A DNA stretch of 55,432 nucleotides from Chara braunii. Its lineage: Eukaryota > Streptophyta > Charophyceae > Charales > Characeae. A model generated the notes under the pieces. That model searched no databases. It was given only the letters and a program-made list of their open reading frames with translations, and was not told where the DNA came from. Of the stretch, positions 10,552-20,148 are shown piece by piece. The stretch's first letter is position 1; every line of letters starts with the position of its first letter. Location: positions 1,178,768 to 1,234,199 of the forward strand of contig BFEA01000141.1 in assembly GCA_003427395.1 (NCBI GenBank). Direction: 5' to 3'. The position numbers and the translations under genes were made by a program.

Positions 10552-11601
10552 TTAAAGGACCCCGACCACTGCTGTTGTGTCAACCCTTAGGAGAAATCGT
10601 CGTCCATATATGTAATGGAGGAAGGCCTTCAGGCAATGCAGCACTCCCAACACTTCCTTTTTGAACTGGCTATACCTGCTCTCGAACCGTAACGGTCTTT
10701 CTTTCCCTTCTCCATCCTTTTGAGATAAGAGGCCCCCTACCGAGTAAGGCCCTGTGTCCGTAGAAACTATGAACGGGCGACACTCCTCGTCCTCGAAGAA
10801 CGAAACTCCTAGGACCTGCCCACGTTCGCGGAATTCCTCTTTTAGGGCTTCCATGACCGCGGTCTGCTCCTCCCCCCAAATCCATCCCTTTGATTTCCTA
10901 AGCAGCCTTCTAAGGGGTTCCGCTTTCTCACCGTAGGCCTTTATGAAGATCCTGCAGTAGCCCACCACCCCTAGAAACTGCCTAACTTCCGTTATCGACT
11001 GGAGCGGGGACGACCATGTCATCAATTTCTCTAATTTCCCGGGATCGGGCCTCCGCCCATCCTTGTCGCAAATGAAACCGAATATCTTGATGGACGATAC
11101 GCCCCAGCGACTCTTAGTTCCGCTCACCGTGAGGTTGGCATCGTCTAATTTCACTAGGACCTCCCTGACATCGCTCATGTAGTCCACTACGAATTTTCTT
11201 ACCCCAGGAAAGACCTCCATCTCATCCCGCTCGACAGACCCTTTTATCGGGAAGTCATCAAGGAAAACTTCCACCTTTTCAGGTATGAATTTCTTGAGGA
11301 CCGCAATCATGGCTCTTTGGAACACCGCCACGCCTTTTGTCCATCCCATCGGTACCACCATTATTTGAACCAGCCATAGAGGCGTATGCATGGCGGTCAT
11401 GTGCCTGTCTCAGTAGTCCAAGGGGATCTCATCATAGCCTGAGAAGAGATCGCAGATTGAGTATATCGAGCGACCAGCAGATCCTTCTGCGAGGAGATCC
11501 GCCTCAGGTATGGACCCGACGTCCCTTATAGTGACCGCGTTGATTCTTTGGAGATTATGTACCCACCTCAACTTGTTGCTACCCCCTTTTCTTAGAAAGA
11601 A
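10552..11601 (-). pseudogene. Reverse transcriptase and RNase H
   Basis: RT motifs in order: KLRWVHNLQRIN near 11580, YSICDLFSGYDEI near 11450, the region around PMGWTKGVAVFQ (11350), and the catalytic box VEVFLDDF (about 11260), where the usual first residue is Tyr. Later come VRQFLGVVGYCR (thumb/connection) and the RNase H start PFIVSTDTG (about 10770). A TGA near 11404 sits between DY and DRHMTAMH. The tether piece upstream ends with another TGA at 11602-11604, apparently replacing a Trp codon in the frame NK-W-FFLRKG. The enzyme would copy element RNA into cDNA in virus-like particles; this copy cannot make it intact. Confidence 0.85.
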
Positions 11602-12090
11602 TCATTTGTTGGAGTAGACACTTTCACAAGGCTCCACGACAAACGTTCTTATCTTCTCTTTAATAAAGTTCACTATCTCCTCTTTCTCCTTCTGAGTGTA
11701 CTTCCACTGGGGTCTATCTTTCCAAGGCACGTGAGGGGTCGTATAGATCCGGGCGGGCTTAGCGTACCTTGGGTCGACCCGCCCCCTCTCCGAGTCATCG
11801 AAGGTTATGGCCTTATCGCAGCCCTGCAGGGTCATGGCCACGAACTCCCTCTCTTCTTTTGTGAGGTTGCCATCCCCTATATCCATCTTGGCCAACCTAT
11901 CGGCCGTAATTCTTTGCCCTCCAGTCTCCTTCCTTTTCTGGATGATATCGACGATCTCTTCCTCCGATATCGTGGCCTCCCCCGTTCTATCCCGGCTGAC
12001 CGCGGCGGGTTTTACCTTTTCTGCCACAGTTTTGTGCTTCTTGATTCCGCCGGCTAGGGAGATCCCGCTAAAAAAGACAGTCTCACACAT
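11602..12090 (-). pseudogene. Linker between protease and reverse transcriptase
   Basis: Charged segment (162 codons) in the RT frame, ending WKYTQKEKEEIVNFIKEKI then VEPCESVYSNK. This corresponds to the usual approach to the RT fingers. It overlaps the protease piece by 37 bp in another frame, so a frameshift lies near 12060-12090. Confidence 0.6.
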
Positions 12091-12494
12091 CCACCGAACT
12101 CCTCCTCCTCGTCCTCCTTCTCATACCCTATCCCATTGATCACAATCCTGCCCCCGACATCCTCGACCTCCACTCGGTCCCCCGGGGGTTCCTTATTCGT
12201 AAAGGGTGCCTCCTCCAGACGGACTCGGCACACCCTCGACTGGTTCCCCTTCCGCCTAGGAATGTTGGTCTTGTTCCTCTCATCTTGCGCGTCCACGGTC
12301 TTTAGAACCACCCGGATTCCATCCGGACTTTGGATTGAGAGGGTCTGACTTCCATCGGGTAGGTCAACCGTGGTAGCGTGAACCGCGCTTAGCCAGGTTC
12401 TACCGAGGATCAACTCGGAGGAACACTCTTTTACCAAAAATATCGGGACCGAGGCCTCGACGCCCGCGACCTCGATCACGGGGCTGTGACACAC
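12054..12494 (-). pseudogene. Retropepsin C-terminal half
   Basis: Contains ELILGRTWLSAVHA, matching the conserved ILG-x-x-WL motif near the end of Ty3/Gypsy proteases. The active-site half lies in a different frame upstream (12614 region), so the protease is broken by a frameshift at about 12495-12505. Confidence 0.7.
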
Positions 12495-12499
12495 CCTCT

Positions 12500-14596
12500 C
12501 TACCGGTGTAGCTTGTTATCCGCCATGACCATCGACGTCGATACTCCTCGATCTATTTCCAAGCCCAGCTCCCGGGCGATGGAGTCTTTACATACCGTAG
12601 ATTCTGACCCATTGTCTACCAGAGCCTTCATCTTCTTCCCACTCACCACCGCTTGGAGCTGGCCGCTCCCTAACACATAGAACTTTATGGCCTCCTCTCC
12701 CGAGAAGAAGTTAGTCGGCAGCTCCTCCATAGTAATGCGGGAGGACTGTACTTCTTCCTTGGCAAAACCATCCCCGGGCATCGTGGGTCCTCCAGCGAGC
12801 GGGACTCTTACTTTCTTCGTGATGCTTAAGAGTTTTTCCCTAGCGCTTTTGTTGGCTGCCACGTATTCCAGAAGCGTGCACTGCATAGGTTGCATCAGGG
12901 TTCTCCTAAGGGGAGCTACCGTGTCTATCTCATGCAAGGTGCATTTCGTTTCGAGCTTTTTCGGCCCCCTCTTCCTAGGCGATTTGGGTGAAGTGGGCTC
13001 CTCTTTTTTTTCTTCCACTACTTTAGCATCGGCCATTGGTTGTTCGTTGTCACCGCTCCTTCCTCCCCCATCTTCCGCCACGTTCTCTTGGCTTTTAGAC
13101 GTCTCGGCCCCAACCTGTGTTCTTACCCTTAAGTAAGGCCTCTCTTCTTCAGGCTGGGTCTCAATGAACTTGATGCTGGACACCTGGGGTTCCCTAATGG
13201 ACACTCCTCCCGGTGACTCCGTCATTTGGATATAGGACGAGTTGGAGGTGCCCCCAATTTCAGGTTTCTTCCCCAGCCTCGCCTCCTGGAGGGCTATTCG
13301 CTTGTCCACATTCACCTTCATCGACGGGTAGAAGGAAACCGTCTCTCCCCCATCTCCCCACACAACCCATTTGTTTTCATTTAGCTTGACCACCCCCAAC
13401 CTCAAGGCCTCCGTAAGATGAGGACAGTCCCTTTTGATGAGACTTTCTTCATTGCAGTAAACACACCCGCTTCGAGCTTGCGGGTTGTTGGGGCGCGGAC
13501 CCCCTTGCGTCGCAGCGGCTATAGGCACAGGTGGAGCTGGCGGTGACGGCACAGGTGGTGGCGGAGCCCTGACCTCGGGTCGCGTCCCCGTGGCCCTCAC
13601 TTGAGGCGTGTCTCCCCACCTTCCATCCCCAGCGTCCTTCCAATGAGAATTTCCCCAATCGGGGCCTCGGTTTCCTCCTATCTCTCGGTCATTTTTCCAG
13701 CCTCCTTGGTTTCTTGGCTCGCTCCTCCATCCTGTTTGCCGTTCCCCCCATCGGGGACCAGGTGGACCAGGGGGAGGTCTGTCACTCCCCCGAGGGCCAT
13801 CGTTCTGTGTGTTGCGCATACTACGGAGCGCCATGTCCAGGGTTTCTTTCATGTATTCCCTCAAGTCCACTCCTCCTCCCGTGAAGACTACCTCGGCGAC
13901 CTTCTCGAAATTGGCCGAGTCTCTTGGGGCTTTTTCAAGGACTTCTTTCCTTTTCTCCTCGGGTAGGTGCATCATAAACATCACGCACCTATCCACCTCC
14001 GACAACATCCCTCTATCCACTAGCGCCTGGGACAAGCGCTTGAACCTCCGGGTGAAGGCCACCAAGCTCTCCCGTTCTCCCCTCGTAACACGACGCAAGC
14101 CCTCTACGGTGGGGATTAGATCATCACACGCGAAAGTCCGTAATAGACCACTTTTAAACGTCCTCCACCGCCCATTTGCTGGGTAGATAGCCCTAATTGC
14201 TGGATCTAATTCCGGGTCCGAGTGCTGGATGAAGTGGTCTATCCACTCCTTCTCAGAGAACCTCTTTCGGTAAGCATAACTCTCCCACTTCTCGACGAAC
14301 CATGTCACATCACGTCCGCAAAAAAAAAGTGTTTCTAGGTCCAAGTTGATGTCGTAATAGGGAACTCTCCGGTCATCGTAACGACGGAAATAGGGTCCCT
14401 CCATAGGTCCGTCAATCACCGGATCGTACGGCTTGTACCAAGAGGGGTCCGGCTCCTCAATCCGTGGTCGAGGTCTCGGAGGCCCCCAAGGTCCCTCCCC
14501 GTAATGTCCCCTCTCATTCGGCCATTCCGTTTCCCAACGTGCGGGTTCCTGCCCCTTAAATCCTCTCCAGGCGTCCACCCCCGGATTTATCCCCAT
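12500..14596 (-). CDS. Gag polyprotein with protease active site
   Basis: A 698-codon open frame starting MGINPGVDAW. Residues about 85-265 form the capsid-like region (WFVEKWESYAYR, then FTRRFKRLSQALVDRG), as in Ty3/Gypsy Gag. Residues 265-375 are a Pro/Gly/Arg-rich stretch. A zinc-knuckle-like motif at 378-391 reads CVYC-NEES-L-IKRD-C, so the usual His is Leu. The protease active site is at about residue 661 in ALVDNGSES, with Asn where Ser or Thr is usual. The frame ends at a TAG after ADNKLHR. Upstream, a further reading region in another frame (14806-15414) carries repeats that run into this ORF, so the native Gag was probably longer. Confidence 0.85.
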   Translation of the reverse strand: MGINPGVDAWRGFKGQEPARWETEWPNERGHYGEGPWGPPRPRPRIEEPDPSWYKPYDPVIDGPMEGPYFRRYDDRRVPYYDINLDLETLFFCGRDVTWFVEKWESYAYRKRFSEKEWIDHFIQHSDPELDPAIRAIYPANGRWRTFKSGLLRTFACDDLIPTVEGLRRVTRGERESLVAFTRRFKRLSQALVDRGMLSEVDRCVMFMMHLPEEKRKEVLEKAPRDSANFEKVAEVVFTGGGVDLREYMKETLDMALRSMRNTQNDGPRGSDRPPPGPPGPRWGERQTGWRSEPRNQGGWKNDREIGGNRGPDWGNSHWKDAGDGRWGDTPQVRATGTRPEVRAPPPPVPSPPAPPVPIAAATQGGPRPNNPQARSGCVYCNEESLIKRDCPHLTEALRLGVVKLNENKWVVWGDGGETVSFYPSMKVNVDKRIALQEARLGKKPEIGGTSNSSYIQMTESPGGVSIREPQVSSIKFIETQPEEERPYLRVRTQVGAETSKSQENVAEDGGGRSGDNEQPMADAKVVEEKKEEPTSPKSPRKRGPKKLETKCTLHEIDTVAPLRRTLMQPMQCTLLEYVAANKSAREKLLSITKKVRVPLAGGPTMPGDGFAKEEVQSSRITMEELPTNFFSGEEAIKFYVLGSGQLQAVVSGKKMKALVDNGSESTVCKDSIARELGLEIDRGVSTSMVMADNKLHR

Positions 14597-14619
14597 TACC
14601 TCTCCGGGAGCTTATGCAG

Positions 14620-15340
14620 CATCCGATTCTCTCTCGGCCCACCTCCGTGGCCTACCGCCAGCTTCCGCCGACCTTTCTTCTCTCAGGTCTCTTCTATTCG
14701 GACCCCTTTCTTCTTCCCTCCTAGGCGGTCGGTACCCTGCCCTATCTCTTGGAAATTCTTGTGCCTCTACCATCCTTGCGTCCACTAGATCCGACCATCG
14801 AGACTCTACCGGAAGGCCCCTCGAGGCTTCGGCTGCCCTTTTCTCATCGGCATTTGCGGCTCTACTTCCCTATGCACTCGCACCTCCGTGCTAGCTCTTT
14901 GCCCCGCCAAAGCTTGTCTTTCTCCGGAGGTGATCTCTGGGCTCCTTTCGGCCCACCTTCGTGGTCGACTACCAGCCTCCGTCGTCCTCTTATCTCTTAG
15001 GTCCCTTCGATCCGGGCCCCCTTCTTCTTCTCCCCTAGGCGGTCGATACCCTGGCCTATCTCTCGGAATTTCTAGAGCTTCTCCTAGCCTTGCTTCGGCG
15101 TCCACTAGATCCGCCCACCGGAACTCCTCTGGGAGGCCTCTCGAGGCTTCGGTCGTCCCTTCTCTCATTGGCACACTCTGCTCCACCTCCCTATGTACCC
15201 GCACTCCCGTGCTAGCTCTTTGCCCCTCCGAGGCTTGCCTTTCTCCGGAAGCCGTTTCCGGGCCCCTCTCGGCCCTACTTAGCGACCCTGTACCCTCAGT
15301 CATTTCTTCTGTCACTCTACTTAGCCTAGCTCCCAACTCG
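14620..15340 (-). repeat. ~315-321 bp coding tandem repeat in the Gag leader
   Basis: About 2.3 units. CTAGCTCTTTGCCCC recurs at 14891 and 15212 (321 bp) and CTAGGCGGTC at 14721 and 15035 (314 bp). Each unit encodes about 107 residues with a common core (FRWADLVDA, then IPRDRPGYRPPR, then RASTEVRVHREVE). A one-base deletion near 14835 puts the last unit out of frame with the preceding one. Confidence 0.85.
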
Positions 15341-15414
15341 GGCCTCTTCTCAACCCCTCTCCTCACAACAGTTTCTGGTGGACGAGAGAGCCCAGCTTCT
15401 ACCTCACTCTCCAT
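14806..15414 (-). CDS. Gag-leader repeat protein segment
   Basis: A 202-codon open frame made of the ~107-residue repeat, rich in Arg/Glu/Ser. It looks intrinsically disordered. It lies between the acidic segment at 15433-15648 and the main Gag ORF and is probably part of the same original polypeptide. I recognise no known domain. Confidence 0.55.
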   Translation of the reverse strand: MESEVEAGLSRPPETVVRRGVEKRPELGARLSRVTEEMTEGTGSLSRAERGPETASGERQASEGQRASTGVRVHREVEQSVPMREGTTEASRGLPEEFRWADLVDAEARLGEALEIPRDRPGYRPPRGEEEGGPDRRDLRDKRTTEAGSRPRRWAERSPEITSGERQALAGQRASTEVRVHREVEPQMPMRKGQPKPRGAFR

Positions 15415-15432
15415 GCACCCTACCGTTATCCT

Positions 15433-15648
15433 CTAGTCGTCCCCCTCACTGTCGTCACTTTCTTCCGAATCGACTTCTTCCCCTGAATCTTCCTTCCCCT
15501 CACTTGATTCTTCGTTCGCCCTATCTTCTTCCGACTCCTCGCTGGTCACAGTCCACCAAGAGTCCCTCACTCCTTTTTCTTCACAGGCTGCAAAGCTAAG
15601 TTGGCGATTTCTAGGTCGGAAATCTCCCTTTTCCCCTCTTGAGAGCAC
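15433..15648 (-). CDS. Acidic Ser/Glu/Asp segment of the leader protein
   Basis: The end of this frame is almost entirely Glu, Asp and Ser (for example SGEEVDSEESDDSEGDD). It overlaps the 3' end of the leader-domain ORF in another frame. A similar acidic stretch occurs in the ORF at 25351-25920. Confidence 0.4.
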   Translation of the reverse strand: MLSRGEKGDFRPRNRQLSFAACEEKGVRDSWWTVTSEESEEDRANEESSEGKEDSGEEVDSEESDDSEGDD

Positions 15649-16181
15649 CTCCTGCTTAGGGCCCTATCCACCTCTTCGGGTTGTCCTCTAAACAGGGGTT
15701 TGATGAAATCCCCTACGAGTGCCCACCACTCGAAATCTGTGTCCTCTCGTGACTCCCAACACTGGGTAAACAGTTTGTGCACTCCTTCTTCGCCTAATGG
15801 GAATTTCTCTATCACCTGTCCCCTATTTCGGACCCTCCTCACGGTCGTGTCGTCGGTGTAGAGTAGATGGTAGGCCCAGGTTGGGATCTCCCAAGTTTTT
15901 CCGTGAGCCGGCCTTGGAACTTCTAACCTTCCTCGGTATTCCACTCTATCAACCACGCGTCCCTTGACGCCGCCCCCTCTCAATCTCCTTAGTCGGTCTA
16001 GGGCCTTTCGGGCGATGTCTAGGGGGTCTTTCCCTCCCGCTAACTCGGTTGCGAAGAATCGTCGGTCGTCGGGAGACAGAAAGATCTCAGCCTTCCTAGT
16101 GCGGCTTCGCCCTTTAGAGACCACCGAGAACCGCACTACCGTCTCCTGCCCGTAGATCTCGAAGAACTCTGTAGATACCAC
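15567..16181 (-). CDS. Leader domain W (copy W1), unknown retroelement protein
   Basis: A 204-codon frame that I cannot assign to a known family. It opens with a beta-rich segment (AEIFLSPDDRRFF), then GGKDPLDIARKALDRL, then an alpha-helical segment VHKLFTQCWESREDTDFEWW. The same order of motifs recurs in decayed copies at 20.5-23.8 kb, notably FLSKEGLIEIP, AGKDPLWDARAV and LHTLLTWCFRDPYKDDW at 21700-21250. It lies immediately upstream of Gag on the same strand, so it is probably an N-terminal extension or an extra ORF of this Gypsy lineage. Confidence 0.6.
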   Translation of the reverse strand: MVSTEFFEIYGQETVVRFSVVSKGRSRTRKAEIFLSPDDRRFFATELAGGKDPLDIARKALDRLRRLRGGGVKGRVVDRVEYRGRLEVPRPAHGKTWEIPTWAYHLLYTDDTTVRRVRNRGQVIEKFPLGEEGVHKLFTQCWESREDTDFEWWALVGDFIKPLFRGQPEEVDRALSRRCSQEGKREISDLEIANLALQPVKKKE

Positions 16182-16546
16182 TCCTTCCCCTCTAACCCTA
16201 GGGAGGGTTACTCCATACCTCTCTCCCGATTTCCAAGCCCTCTCTAAGGTACCAACAGGGTCCCCCCTGTCGTATCTAATCGTTAGGGGCCTTACCTCAC
16301 GTCGGCCAACCTTGCGGCGGCCTCTACCAGCGAGTCCTCACACCTCGCGCGACTGATTTCCCCTTCCTCGCACAGCGTCTGGCGCAAGGCCCCTTCGTAC
16401 TCTCCCGTCCTATCCCAAAATCGGGTCTCCACAAGGTGTATCCTAGAGGCGAGCGGAATTCCTAGGTACGTAGAGTCTTCTTCAAATCTTCTCTCTACTC
16501 CCAGCCTATGAATCCCCCTCGGGGGCGGACAGGCGCGGCTAAGTCC

Positions 16547-16562
16547 GCGGACGCGTCCGCGT
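16547..16562. repeat. GC palindrome CGCGGACGCGTCCGCG
   Basis: A perfect 16-bp palindrome upstream of the leader ORF. A 20-bp version is at 20649-20668, and a related motif lies near 54939. Confidence 0.7.
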
Positions 16563-16664
16563 GGACGCGCGTCTTCGCGGACGAGTGGAGGCCGCTGGGG
16601 AAGGGGGTTTAGGAATCGGGAAGCGCCACGTGGCGGCGCAACCCCAGCCCCACCCCATCAGGCA

Positions 16665-16735
16665 NNNNNNNNNNNNNNNNNNNNNNNNNNNNNNNNNNNN
16701 NNNNNNNNNNNNNNNNNNNNNNNNNNNNNNNNNNN
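16665..16735. other. Assembly gap (71 N)
   Basis: A run of N. It directly precedes copy 1 of the 3.4 kb duplication. Confidence 1.
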
Positions 16736-16896
16736 CCCCCCCCCACGCGGACCTCCTCCTCCCCATGTGTGACCTCCTCCCCGTGCACGACGTGCTCTTC
16801 CACCTCGCACATCGTCTTCGGATCTCCTCCTCCCCCTCACATCGGCCAAGGCACCAGCACGTCATCGGATGCTTTGTAAATTAGAACTATTCTATT

Positions 16897-16975
16897 GTGG
16901 TCGCCGCTGGATTCGAACTCACGTCTTCAATGCAACAGTTTCATGTGCGCATCCACTGAGCAACCTGCCACTGTG
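16897..16975 (-). other. tRNA-like Pol III promoter (possible SINE head)
   Basis: On the minus strand an A-box-like TTGCTCAGTGG (16953-16963) precedes a B-box GAGTTCGAATCC (16909-16920) at tRNA-like spacing. The T-stem and acceptor stem do not pair well, so this is not a functional tRNA. A tRNA-derived SINE head is the likeliest reading. Confidence 0.5.
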
Positions 16976-17100
16976 AAAAATCAGCACGAATCTTGTGCAA
17001 GAACATAGGAAGATACACCAAGACCGACAGATGCATTGAAAAGAAATATCGGTGTGTGTATGGACTAAGGAGTTGTCAGATGCAAATGTCGCCGCGCGCG

Positions 17101-17102
<2 letters not shown>

Positions 17103-17176
<74 letters not shown>
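17103..17176. repeat. (GA)n microsatellite
   Basis: Pure GA dinucleotide tract. Confidence 0.95.
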
Positions 17177-17179
<3 letters not shown>

Positions 17180-17501
17180 CCATGTCGCTAGAACACGGAA
17201 ATATACACTGCCATATTTTCAATCTTTCGCAAGAACATAGGAAGCGTGGCAATGTTTGTCTGTGTGTGTGTGTGAGTAGGATGAGTACAGTCGGAATGAA
17301 TCTTCAGCCAGAACATGGAAATATACACTGCCACACTTTTTTTATTTCTTCTTTTTTTGGGTGTGTGAGAGAGAGAGTTTTCCATCGATAGATTAAGCAA
17401 GGCACCGGCCAACAGCCCCGTGGCTGGCCTCACGCTAGTCCCATCGATATCATGAGAAAAATTGAATGAATCTTTTGCCAAAACATAGAAAGATACATTA
17501 C

Positions 17502-17505
<4 letters not shown>

Positions 17506-17572
<67 letters not shown>
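17506..17572. repeat. (GT)n microsatellite
   Basis: Pure GT dinucleotide tract. Confidence 0.95.
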
Positions 17573-17574
<2 letters not shown>

Positions 17575-18160
17575 AACTAACCATAACGCTACCACAACGC
17601 GAATTGTGGCCACTGGGTCCTTATTACCCCTTGTACCGTGATCATGGTATGCACCAGCCTCTATCATTCACCAACCCTACAAAGACACAAGGACTAGAGC
17701 CCGAGGGCACTGAGCCATGAGCCATAAACAGCAGTCGAATAGGAAAAAGCAACTGACAGCCAACAACAGCGCATACAACGAACAGCAAGGCAAATAACAA
17801 CATATGTCACACAAGCTGGGGGGGAAAGGGGGAGGCGGGCGGGCAAACAAACAGTACAGAGCAAGTACTAGGGGAAGGCAGATCAAAACGACGAAAGAAA
17901 AGGCATGTGACACCAAGCAACAACGAAGAGCAAGGGCTGGAGGGCACGGGGGAAAGGTGTGTGGACACACAACGACATAGGACAGCAAGGCATAGGATGA
18001 CCAACGGCATCAAAGAGTAAAGGCTGGAAGACACAGAGGAGGCTGGAAGGCACAGAGGAAGCAGGAGGGGAGACAACGCAAGAACAAGAAACAGGTAAAC
18101 CAAAAACATACAAGTCTAAAAAAAATGGAAGACCGGAAAAAATAAAAACTGATGATAACA

Positions 18161-18215
18161 AGATTGTTTCGTCGGAGTTGCACCGACTCATCAGGAGGCT
18201 GAACCCTGACAATCT
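18161..18215 (-). ncRNA. Hammerhead ribozyme, type III topology (candidate)
   Basis: On the minus strand the core CTGATGA (18188-18194) is followed by a perfect 5-bp stem II, GTCGG/CCGAC (18183-18187 with 18171-18175), with loop TGCAACT, then GAAA (18167-18170). Stem III is a perfect 7-bp pairing of AGATTGT (18215-18209) with ACAATCT (18167-18161). The predicted cleavage triplet is GTC, cutting after the base at 18208. Stem I is short (18195-18207): AGG can pair with CCU leaving one bulged C, or pair in another register with an A-C mismatch. Stem III is the open helix, which is type III topology, as in plant retrozymes and viroid-like RNAs. Self-cleavage is untested. Confidence 0.75.
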
Positions 18216-19040
18216 GCGGAATCCCCGTATTTGATGGTTTGGGTCATGAACCCTCTAACCCTTGTTGAAGTCGTAATGTCTCCAAGTGGAACAAAGCAGC
18301 GGGCAACAACCCTATGGAGGACCAGGCAACACAGTAGAGGCAACACTGCTGCACAACGCCAAAAACGACTGCAAGGAATGACATGGCACGCAGGGCATGC
18401 AACATAGCAACCATATAGTGAAGCACAAGACAACACAAGCAAGGCAACAACACTGAGGGGACGATAGGGTGAGCAGACCAGCAGCTCGGCAACCGTGGAG
18501 CGGAGCACAAGGCACCAGCAACAAGGCAACCAACCTACATGGCACACCAGCAGGAAACAAGGAAACCCACACGGCACGGCCAGCAGATGAGCAGCACGAC
18601 AGTGGAGCAGCGAAGCGCAAGGCAACACCAACAACACGGCCACTCCGCACAGCGAACACAACAATATGTAGAGAACCACATGCGATGCCAGCGGGACAGG
18701 CAACAAGGCACAGGCAGAGCACAGACAAGGCAGTCGACTCATCCAACACAGAGCAAAGCAGCACATGACCTACTCACATCGCGATTGAATCCCACAAACT
18801 GTTGGTTCCCACCACCCATTGAGTCAGGGAGTCACTCCACGAACATCTATCATCACCTATAAGCAACGCAGACAACTCGAACCGAGCGCAGTAGGCACTC
18901 CAAACGAGGAACAACCGACTGTTTGGCACTGCCTAAGGGTGCTCAGCTGGGCACACAAAATAAGTACTTAGAAAAAATCAGGGGGAGGACAGACAACAGA
19001 AGAACGACCGACAATCATCAAACTGATTGCGCGCGCACGC

Positions 19041-19060
19041 GCACGTGTGTGTGTGTGTAT

Positions 19061-19105
<45 letters not shown>

Positions 19106-19112
19106 TGTTTGT
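19041..19112. repeat. (TG)n microsatellite
   Basis: TG tract preceded by alternating GCGCGCACGCGCAC, which could favour Z-DNA. Confidence 0.9.
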
Positions 19113-20148
19113 GTTTTATGTGGTGTGTGCTAAATCACTTTCACATAATAGCACGTTTTATCGTACTATATGGGCTCCGATGATATATGTTAGCAAATAC
19201 TAAGTGGAGATTCAGGGCAGCAGTAGCATGATTTCGCAACTTGACCTACGTTTCCAGCGATCACTCTGGATGTTCTCCGTAAGCTTAAACACCGGAGGCA
19301 GTGATTGATTTCCATTTAACGTCGTTGTAGCAAAGGAAGGAAAAAAACTCTTTATGAGCTACATTTTTTGCTGATGGGAAGCAGATACGGGGATTACCCT
19401 CTTTTGGTTGCATAATACATAGTGAAGAAGAAAGTTTTCATACAGGAAAGAAATAACTGAAGGTTGAGGAGAATAAGAGATAATTTCTGTTTCAAAAAAT
19501 TACTGACCGATGCGTATTACTTTGCAGATTGCCTCGTAATTTAACAGATTCGTGAGTGTTTCCTCATATGTTATTATCCCTAGATGTTGGTTATTCAATT
19601 AGAATATATTGACGAGGCATCGTAAGTAAGCATAATTTTTTCCTTCTCTTTATTCTACTAGAATGCCCTCTATTTGTGTGTCCCGTATTAGCTGTGATGG
19701 TAGTGGTCCGTTTTTTCGATGGTAAATCAAGCGTGAAAAAATCTCTTCGTGTGCGCGTGTGCTTTGCCAGTGATTTTATCACGTAGTTATGGGTTTGAAT
19801 TTCCAAGGATTGGTTTCCCTAAAATGGGTTTCGAGATTTTCCCAGATATATGGTTGCATATCCAATTCGGTCGGATAGCACCTTGCTTATTAATGGGAAT
19901 GAAGATCTCTGCGACGTGTTTCGTCCGTAATTTTGTCCCCGTGTACTATGTTGGCATACCCAAACAGTAAAAAAGCCTCTTGACTTTTTCGACTTACTTT
20001 CGCAGAAGACGAGTAAGACAAAGTGAATAATTGACCGTAGAAAATTAATGCATCCGAACTTTACTCACTAGATTTTCGTGGCGGTTTTCTCGTAAATTAT
20101 ATCATAGATCGGGACAGGTAGATGCTGCTTTTGGTAATTTGACTATCG

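Larger units (their letters stand above)
8790..16520 (-). mobile_element. Ty3/Gypsy LTR retrotransposon, degenerate
   Basis: Minus-strand order: leader domain and repeats (16181-14620), Gag with a knuckle-like motif (14596-12500), protease (12700-12390), RT (about 11640-11040), RNase H (about 10900-10400), integrase zinc finger, core and C-terminal domain (10137-8953). RT and RNase H before integrase is the Ty3/Gypsy order. Frameshifts and stops break pol into at least seven pieces. No LTR pair could be established, so the outer limits are approximate. Confidence 0.85.
16736..20148. repeat. 3,413-bp duplicated segment, copy 1
   Basis: Matches 31888-35300 base for base wherever compared (offset 15,152), apart from two Ns in the other copy. 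Its left edge is an N gap and its right edge is exactly the start of a 454 linker. It holds a tRNA-like promoter, long GA and GT tracts, a C/A/G-rich low-complexity stretch (17690-18780) and a hammerhead ribozyme. No protein gene is supported; the long minus-strand frames at 17677-18766 are Cys/Leu-rich artefacts of base composition. Confidence 0.95.

Noticed and set aside
1727-11604. Reassignment of TGA to an amino acid, because several ORFs are split by in-frame TGA
   Set aside because: The same elements also contain TAA, TAG and frameshifts, and the stops are transition products of Trp, Arg or Gln codons. Decay explains them better than recoding.
17677-18766. Long Cys/Leu-rich minus-strand frames resembling membrane proteins
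   Set aside because: All three frames on that strand are hydrophobic, which follows from the CAA/GCA-rich base composition; no family or start context supports them.
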